NCBI GenBank assembly: GCA_036268355.1
Contig: DATAUG010000123.1
Span: 1-45,071 of the forward strand
Direction of reading: 5' to 3'
DNA: 45,071 nt
Source of the DNA: DASQPJ01 sp036268355
GTDB taxonomy: Bacteria > Actinomycetota > Actinomycetes > Sporichthyales > Sporichthyaceae
Position numbers and translations under genes: made by a program. This document shows positions 40,001-45,071 of this stretch, piece by piece (the first letter of the stretch is position 1; the number at the start of each line of letters is the position of its first letter). Under the pieces are notes generated by a model. The model was not told where the DNA came from. It searched no databases and saw only the letters and a list, made by a program, of their open reading frames with translations.

Positions 40001-40139
40001 TCGGCAGTGACCTGCCGTGCTGGATTCTCGTGGACGCCGGCGCACGGGCGCATGGCCTGGCTGCGGTAGTCGCGGTATGCGGGGCCCGACACGGAATTTG
40101 TCCGTCGTCCTGAGTGGCCCGGCGGTGCAGGATGGACAC

Positions 40140-40820
40140 ATGGCTGGCTCTCTGCTCGACCGGGCGATCTACTCCTACGCGGACGTCGACCGCCTGGTGG
40201 GCTTGCACGCTGGTACCGCTCGGCGGTGGTTGGAGGGCTACGACCGGGCCGGACGCTTCTACGAGCCGGTGCTGCGGCCGGAGCCGACCGGGGCGGATGC
40301 CGTGACCTGGGGCGAGATGGTCGAGGCCCGGCTGTTGGCGGAGTTCCGTCAGCGTGAGGTGCCTGTCCAGCGCATGCGGCCGGCGGTTGTCGAGCTGCGC
40401 AAGGAGTTCGGGCCGTATCCGTTGGCCCACGCCCGGCCGTTCATCGACGTGGACGGACGGGAGCTCGTCCGGGTGGTGCAGGACCAGGTCAAGTTGGAGC
40501 GCCGGCTTCAGCTGGTGATCGTCTGCAACGGCCGGCTGATCCTGGCCGACACTGCAGAGCGGTTCAGCGCTGCTGTGGACTACGCCGCCGGGGTTGCCAA
40601 GCGCATGCGACCGGACCCGCGGGCGCCGGAGGTGGTTATGGATCCTCGCCATGCCTTCGGCCGGCCTGCGATCCGCAATGTGCGTACCGAGAGTCTCGCC
40701 GAGGACTACGGGGCAGGTGGCGGCCGGGACGAGCTCGCTGACCTCTACGAGCTGACCCCCGCCGAAGTCGACGCGGCCATTCGTTTCGAGCTGCGAGCCG
40801 GTCGGGAACGCGCGGCCTGA
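40140..40820 (+). CDS. DUF433-type antitoxin, VapB45-like
   Basis: A 226-residue protein. The N-terminal helix-turn-helix (YSYADVDRLVGLHAGTARRWL) is followed by a long middle and a C-terminal DUF433 domain (FGRPAIRNVRTESLAEDYGA, ELADLYELTPAEVDAAIRFE). Such proteins are the antitoxin of VapBC45-type pairs and bind their own promoter. The TGA overlaps the ATG of the toxin gene as TGATG. The frame is intact over its full length even though the toxin frame is broken. Confidence 0.8.
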   Translation: MAGSLLDRAIYSYADVDRLVGLHAGTARRWLEGYDRAGRFYEPVLRPEPTGADAVTWGEMVEARLLAEFRQREVPVQRMRPAVVELRKEFGPYPLAHARPFIDVDGRELVRVVQDQVKLERRLQLVIVCNGRLILADTAERFSAAVDYAAGVAKRMRPDPRAPEVVMDPRHAFGRPAIRNVRTESLAEDYGAGGGRDELADLYELTPAEVDAAIRFELRAGRERAA

Positions 40821-41162
40821 TGCCGGCGATGCCGGGCCCCAGGTACTTCACCGATGAGAACACCCTGGGCCTGGGCAAGTTGCTGCGGCGTAGCGGCCGC
40901 GAGGACGTCTTGTATCCCGGGCACGAGTCTCTGCCGGAGGGTTCCACTGGGCGCGGGAGATATCGAGTGGATGCCCGTCGTGGGTCGCCTCGCGCTCATC
41001 GTCATCACCCGCGACCGGCGGATCCGCACGCGGCCCGCTGAGTTGCGGGCCTACTGGGAGTGTGGAATCCGGTCGGGTGTGATCGACGGCCCAGCGTTGG
41101 TTGAGGGCGACCCGCGACCGGTCTGGTCCGCCGCAGCGGTGTCACGTATCGGGACTACGTGA
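40820..41162 (+). pseudogene. Frameshifted VapC45-type PIN-like toxin
   Basis: The first frame from ATG 40820 reads PGPRYFTDENTLGLGKLLRR, then DVLYPGHESLPE. After about 40943 the homologous sequence continues in the next frame: VPLGAGDIEWMPVVGRLALI, then VITRDRRIRTRPAELRAYWE. Acidic PIN residues (TDEN, GDIEW, TRDRR) are preserved across the break. Removing one G from GAGGGTT restores a single frame. The C-terminus after AYWECGIRS no longer resembles the usual family end and stops early at 41162. RNase toxin activity is probably lost. Unlike the excisionase break this is only a three-G run, so a true mutation is more likely. Confidence 0.75.
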
Positions 41163-41297
41163 CCTGGGGATACCACCACGGACGGTGAAACCGCAGGCTG
41201 GACGGGGTCGCGGGGATTCCGTCGATACGCCGGGCTCCCCGCGGTTGCGGCGATGACCCACGGTCGACATGGGCAGCTGCGGGATGATGGAGGGACG

Positions 41298-42149
41298 ATG
41301 AGTCCGCTCGACCTTTTCTGGTTCTTCTTCGTCCTGTCGAGCCTGCAGCCGATGCTGCAGCAGCGGGTCCTCACCACCCGCCGGGCCCACGCGCTGCGTG
41401 CGCTGGAGCGGCGCCGTGGCTCGCGGGCGATCACATTGATCCACCGCCGCGAGACCCTGTCGTTCCTCGGCATCCCGTTCGGCGGCTACATCGACATCGA
41501 CGATTCGGAGGCCCTGATCCGGGCGATCGAGATGACCGGCAAGCAGGTGCCCGTCGACCTGATACTGCACACGCCGGGTGGGTTGGTGCTCGCCGCCGAA
41601 CAGATCGCGGCCGCACTGGCCGATCACCCAGCGCCGGTGACTGTCTTTGTTCCCCACTACGCGATGAGCGGCGGATCCCTCATCGCGCTGGCCGCCGACC
41701 GGATCGTCATGTCGCCCTCGGCGGTCCTCGGCCCGGTCGACCCACAGATCGGTCAGTACCCCGCGGCCTCGATCCTGGCCGCGGTACACGACAAACCGGT
41801 GGCCGAGGTCGATGACACGACGTTGATCCTGGCCGACATCTCACGCAAGGCGCAGGTACAGATCCGGGGTTTCGCCGGCGATCTGCTCAAGCGTCAGATG
41901 CCACAAACACAGGCGGAGGAACTGGCGGAGGTGCTCACCGTCGGGACGTGGACCCACGACTTCCCGATCGATGCCCGGCTTGCCCATCGTCTCGGGCTGC
42001 AGGTGTCCACGGACCTGCCCGACGAGGTTCGCGAGCTGATGGGGCTCTACCCGCAGCCGCGCGGTCGGCGCCCAGCGGTGGAGTACATACCGCTGCCCTA
42101 CGGCACTGAACGACCGACCGACGGCCGGTGGTGGCGCGCGCCGCGCTGA
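41298..42149 (+). CDS. ClpP-fold serine protease of the SDH/DUF114 type, membrane-anchored
   Basis: A 283-residue protein of the serine dehydrogenase proteinase (PF01972) family. A short hydrophobic N-terminus (LDLFWFFFVLSSLQPML) could be a membrane anchor. ITLIHRRETLSFLGIPFGGYI, LILHTPGGLVLAAEQIA and HYAMSGGSLIALAADRIVM follow; the Ser in MSGGS is the likely nucleophile and HTPGG the oxyanion region. GPVDPQIGQYPA is also conserved. Such enzymes are thought to be membrane proteases related to SppA. ATG 41298 has GGAGG 4 bases upstream; an in-frame 41253 start lacks one. It converges on the LuxR gene with a 3-base gap. Confidence 0.85.
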   Translation: MSPLDLFWFFFVLSSLQPMLQQRVLTTRRAHALRALERRRGSRAITLIHRRETLSFLGIPFGGYIDIDDSEALIRAIEMTGKQVPVDLILHTPGGLVLAAEQIAAALADHPAPVTVFVPHYAMSGGSLIALAADRIVMSPSAVLGPVDPQIGQYPAASILAAVHDKPVAEVDDTTLILADISRKAQVQIRGFAGDLLKRQMPQTQAEELAEVLTVGTWTHDFPIDARLAHRLGLQVSTDLPDEVRELMGLYPQPRGRRPAVEYIPLPYGTERPTDGRWWRAPR

Positions 42150-42152
42150 GGC

Positions 42153-44255
42153 TCATCGCAACCCGCCGCGGTCGTCCCCCTCATCCAGCACAATCGCCTG
42201 GTCCAGCACGACGCGCGTCAGCTCCACCCGCGAGCGGACGCCAAGCTTGCGGAAGATCTGGCGCAGGTGGAAGTCGACGGTGTGACGGGACAGGAACAGC
42301 CGGGCGGCCGCCTGGGCGTTGGTGGCGCCCTCGGCGACCAGGCGGGCGACCCGGATCTCCGTGTCGGTGAGGCTGTGCCAGCCGATCTGCGGACGCTCGG
42401 GGTGAGCCCGGTGGCAGGTGCGGACGCCCAGGGTGCGCAGCCGGGAGCGTACGCGGTCACGGTCGGCGGCCGCCCCGATGCGGTCGTAGCCCGCCAGCGC
42501 ACGGCGGAACAGCTCCACGGCGGCGGACCGATCCCGGCCGATCAGCGCGCCCCCGGCGTCCTCGGCGGCCGAGGCTGCCCCCCACGGATGTGGGTAGTCA
42601 CTCGCGGCCAGCAACATCGCCACCGGATCGTGGTCCAGCAGCCCGCGGGCATGGGCGGCGGCGGCTCGCAGGGACCCCGACCCTGGACTTGACGCGGCCA
42701 GCCCCTCGACGCAGGCCACCACGCGCACCGCGTCGGTGCGACACCCGGACGCCAGGGCCAGCCGGGTGAGCCAGGCCGCCGCGTCCGGCTCCTCCACCAG
42801 CACCGCGGGGCGGTGCGACACGGCCAGGTAGATCTCGGCGAGGGTCTCCCGGGCCGCCTCCGGGTCTCCGTGGGCGCAAGCCAGTCGGGCCGCTGCCCAG
42901 GTGTGGGCGAAGCCGTCGGGGCGGGTTTGTGGCGCATCCACCACCTCGTACCTGGCGCGTTCGAGCAGCTGCGCGGCGTCGTGGAGGTCGCCGCGCTGCA
43001 CCGAGACGGCCGCCAGGGTCGCCAGGGCCAGCGGGACGAACAAGGCTGCGCCGAGATCGTCGGCTCGCTGCAGCGCGGCCTGGGCCGAGGCCTGCGCGTC
43101 GTCGAGGCGCCCGGCGGCCAGATGCAGGCGCGCGCGCAACAGGCGCGGGGCGATGCAGTACACGGTGTCGGCGGCCAGTTCGATCTCCTCGTCGGCTTGT
43201 GAGAGCGCCGAGTCCGCCTTGTCGAGATCACCGAGTGCGATGAGCATCGTCGCCAGCGACAGGCGCGGGTAGACGCCGGACGCGCGGACGAGCCGGGCCC
43301 GCTCGGAACGCCGTACAGCCGCGCGCACCAGGCCCAGCGCGCGGTCCACCCGCCCGTCCGCCCAGGCCAGCCAAGCGAGGGCCACCGTCGCGGTGACCAG
43401 CGCCGATTCGGCGCCGGCCACGTCGCCAGCCAGGATCGCCTCGGCCGCCATCTGGATGCGCGGGGTGTCGTCCAGGGCAAGCAGCGCCCGCAACCGGGCC
43501 GAGGCGGCTGCGTCGACGACGTGGCCGGGAAGGCCGTGTTCCGCGAGGACAACCTCCGACTCCGCGACGGCCTGAGCCGGTTGGCCAAACAGGCAAAGGA
43601 CTGCGGACAGCGCGACCCGCAAGCGGGCCGTCGTTGCCCGGGGCGCGCCGGTCGAGGCGAGGGTGTCGCAGCCGAGACGCCGCGCCTCATCGAGCCGCCC
43701 GGCGCGCAGCAAGGCCTCCACCGCCGTGGCGATGCGGGCGAAACGCTGATCATCGGCGGCGGTTGTGAGCTGTATCGCCAGCAGCGCCAGTTCCGCGGCC
43801 ACGGCGGGGGCCGATGACATCAGCTCACGACTGGCTTGGTCCAGCGCGGACAGGGCGAACTCGTCGTGTGGGCGCGCCGCCGCGATGAGGTGTGCCGCGG
43901 CCGGCACGGCGGAACCCCCACGCCGAAGCATCACCGCGCCGATCCGGCCGTGCAGGGCGATGCGGATCGGCTCGACCATCCCGTCGTAGCAGGCCCTCTG
44001 GACCTTGCGGTCCGCGAACACGAGCAGGCCGTTGTCGGGGACGAGCACTTCCGCGGCGAGCACCTCGTGCAACGGCGCCAGGACCTGACCGATCGCCTGG
44101 TCGAGAACCTCGGCGAGGTCCTCGACCGACACGGTCCGGCCGAAGACTGCAGCAACCTCGAGCAGCTGCCGCGCACCCGAGGACAGCGCGCGCGCCGAAT
44201 CGGGCAGCGCGTCGGTCCGAACCAACGGGATCGCCTGCTTCATGTGCACGCCCAT
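42153..44255 (-). CDS. Large LuxR-family regulator lacking the N-terminal ATPase domain
   Basis: A 700-residue protein. The C-terminal LuxR helix-turn-helix (LTDTEIRVARLVAEGATNAQ, then AAARLFLSRHTVDFHLRQIF) is preceded by about 500 residues of Ala/Leu-rich tetratricopeptide-like helical repeats. The first 90 residues (LSSGARQLLEVAAVFGRTVSVEDL) match the segment that usually follows the AAA ATPase domain in LAL-type regulators. The Walker motifs normally in front are absent. It could be a natural truncated form that senses through its repeats alone. ATG 44255 has GAGGGGGG close upstream. It is divergent from dnaK. Confidence 0.8.
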   Translation of the reverse strand: MGVHMKQAIPLVRTDALPDSARALSSGARQLLEVAAVFGRTVSVEDLAEVLDQAIGQVLAPLHEVLAAEVLVPDNGLLVFADRKVQRACYDGMVEPIRIALHGRIGAVMLRRGGSAVPAAAHLIAAARPHDEFALSALDQASRELMSSAPAVAAELALLAIQLTTAADDQRFARIATAVEALLRAGRLDEARRLGCDTLASTGAPRATTARLRVALSAVLCLFGQPAQAVAESEVVLAEHGLPGHVVDAAASARLRALLALDDTPRIQMAAEAILAGDVAGAESALVTATVALAWLAWADGRVDRALGLVRAAVRRSERARLVRASGVYPRLSLATMLIALGDLDKADSALSQADEEIELAADTVYCIAPRLLRARLHLAAGRLDDAQASAQAALQRADDLGAALFVPLALATLAAVSVQRGDLHDAAQLLERARYEVVDAPQTRPDGFAHTWAAARLACAHGDPEAARETLAEIYLAVSHRPAVLVEEPDAAAWLTRLALASGCRTDAVRVVACVEGLAASSPGSGSLRAAAAHARGLLDHDPVAMLLAASDYPHPWGAASAAEDAGGALIGRDRSAAVELFRRALAGYDRIGAAADRDRVRSRLRTLGVRTCHRAHPERPQIGWHSLTDTEIRVARLVAEGATNAQAAARLFLSRHTVDFHLRQIFRKLGVRSRVELTRVVLDQAIVLDEGDDRGGLR

Positions 44256-44474
44256 CGCCCCCCTCGGGCGCGGAATGGATCAGTGCCCCGGATCCAGCGG
44301 CCTTGGTTACTGATCGGCTCGCCGATCGGCCGAAGGTTGTGCCGCGGTTACCCCGCCGCAGCCTCGTCATACGCGCCACGCCGTCCCAGGTGGTGCGCCG
44401 GATCGCCGCGCCTCGCGCCCCGACCACTACGCGATCGGGGGATGTCGGGGTGGGCGCCCCCGGCCGAGGCTGAT

Positions 44475-44499
44475 TGCCACGTGTGGCACGAGTGGCCAC
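44475..44499. promoter_or_regulatory. Palindromic sites in the luxR-dnaK divergent spacer
   Basis: TGCCACGTGTGGCA (44475-44488, arms TGCCAC/GTGGCA) and GTGGCCAC (44492-44499) lie 24-48 bases before the dnaK ATG. They share the half-site GTGGC/GCCAC. Neither CIRCE nor the HspR HAIR site is seen. They are candidates for an operator of dnaK, perhaps for the divergent LuxR protein. The remainder of the 267-base spacer shows nothing else clear. Confidence 0.35.
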
Positions 44500-44522
44500 G
44501 CACGGTCCGGGAGGCGATGGGA

Positions 44523-45071
<549 letters not shown>

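Noticed and set aside
42542..43753. A 403-codon leftward frame within the LuxR-type gene
   Set aside because: Same strand but wrong frame, with Arg/Ser/Pro-rich shadow composition and no domain.

Overview
The window is a very GC-rich chromosomal segment of an actinobacterium. Evidence: GTG, TTG and probably one CTG start codon, many 4-bp GTGA or ATGA gene overlaps, leaderless-looking starts right after TANNNT boxes, and the actinobacterial core order tyrS-tlyA-nadK-recN-steA-steB-(MraY-like)-murJ-(GT4)-pyrG-nudix-ald-xerD-parA-scpAB-rluB-aroH-tyrA-cmk-der. A Frankia/Sporichthya-like relative would fit, but the sequence alone does not fix the genus.

Region 1 (1-12135) is a carbon monoxide oxidation island. 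coxD (MoxR AAA+ ATPase) and coxE (VWA protein) run rightward and meet, at a strong bidirectional terminator, a leftward operon read as small ORF-coxM-coxS-coxL-coxG followed by five small single-pass membrane proteins. CoxL carries the form I active-site signature AYRCSFR. A divergent gene encodes an XdhC/CoxF-type maturation protein fused to three tandem YHS domains. A 2OG-Fe(II) oxygenase and two paralogous small proteins lie at the left edge.

Region 2 (12346-39132) is mostly housekeeping: aag, tyrS, tlyA, nadK, recN, steA/steB, lipid-linked cell-wall functions (MraY-like, murJ, GT4), pyrG, ADP-ribose NUDIX, ald, xerD, parA, scpA/scpB, rluB, aroH, tyrA, cmk, der. Two features interrupt it. 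At 26550-29075 there are two tandem genes, too short for ordinary gene calling, for 41- and 47-residue peptides extremely rich in His, Trp, Cys and Asp. Each has a similar leader, and a one-piece ABC exporter follows. At 29076, 32634 and 34337 there are three members of an intergenic repeat family with matching terminal inverted repeats. Each fills almost exactly the gap between one gene's stop codon and the next gene's start codon.

Region 3 (39357-41162) looks like the scar of an integrated element: tRNA-Pro(GGG), a frameshifted excisionase, and a VapB45/VapC45-type toxin-antitoxin pair whose toxin is frameshifted. No integrase is visible.

Region 4 (41298-45071) holds a ClpP-fold membrane-associated serine protease, a large LuxR-type regulator without the usual ATPase domain, and the first 183 codons of a divergent dnaK.

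The most interesting candidates are the His/Trp/Cys/Asp-rich peptide pair with the ABC exporter, the stop-to-start repeat family, the XdhC-triple-YHS fusion, and the five single-TM proteins attached to the CO dehydrogenase operon.
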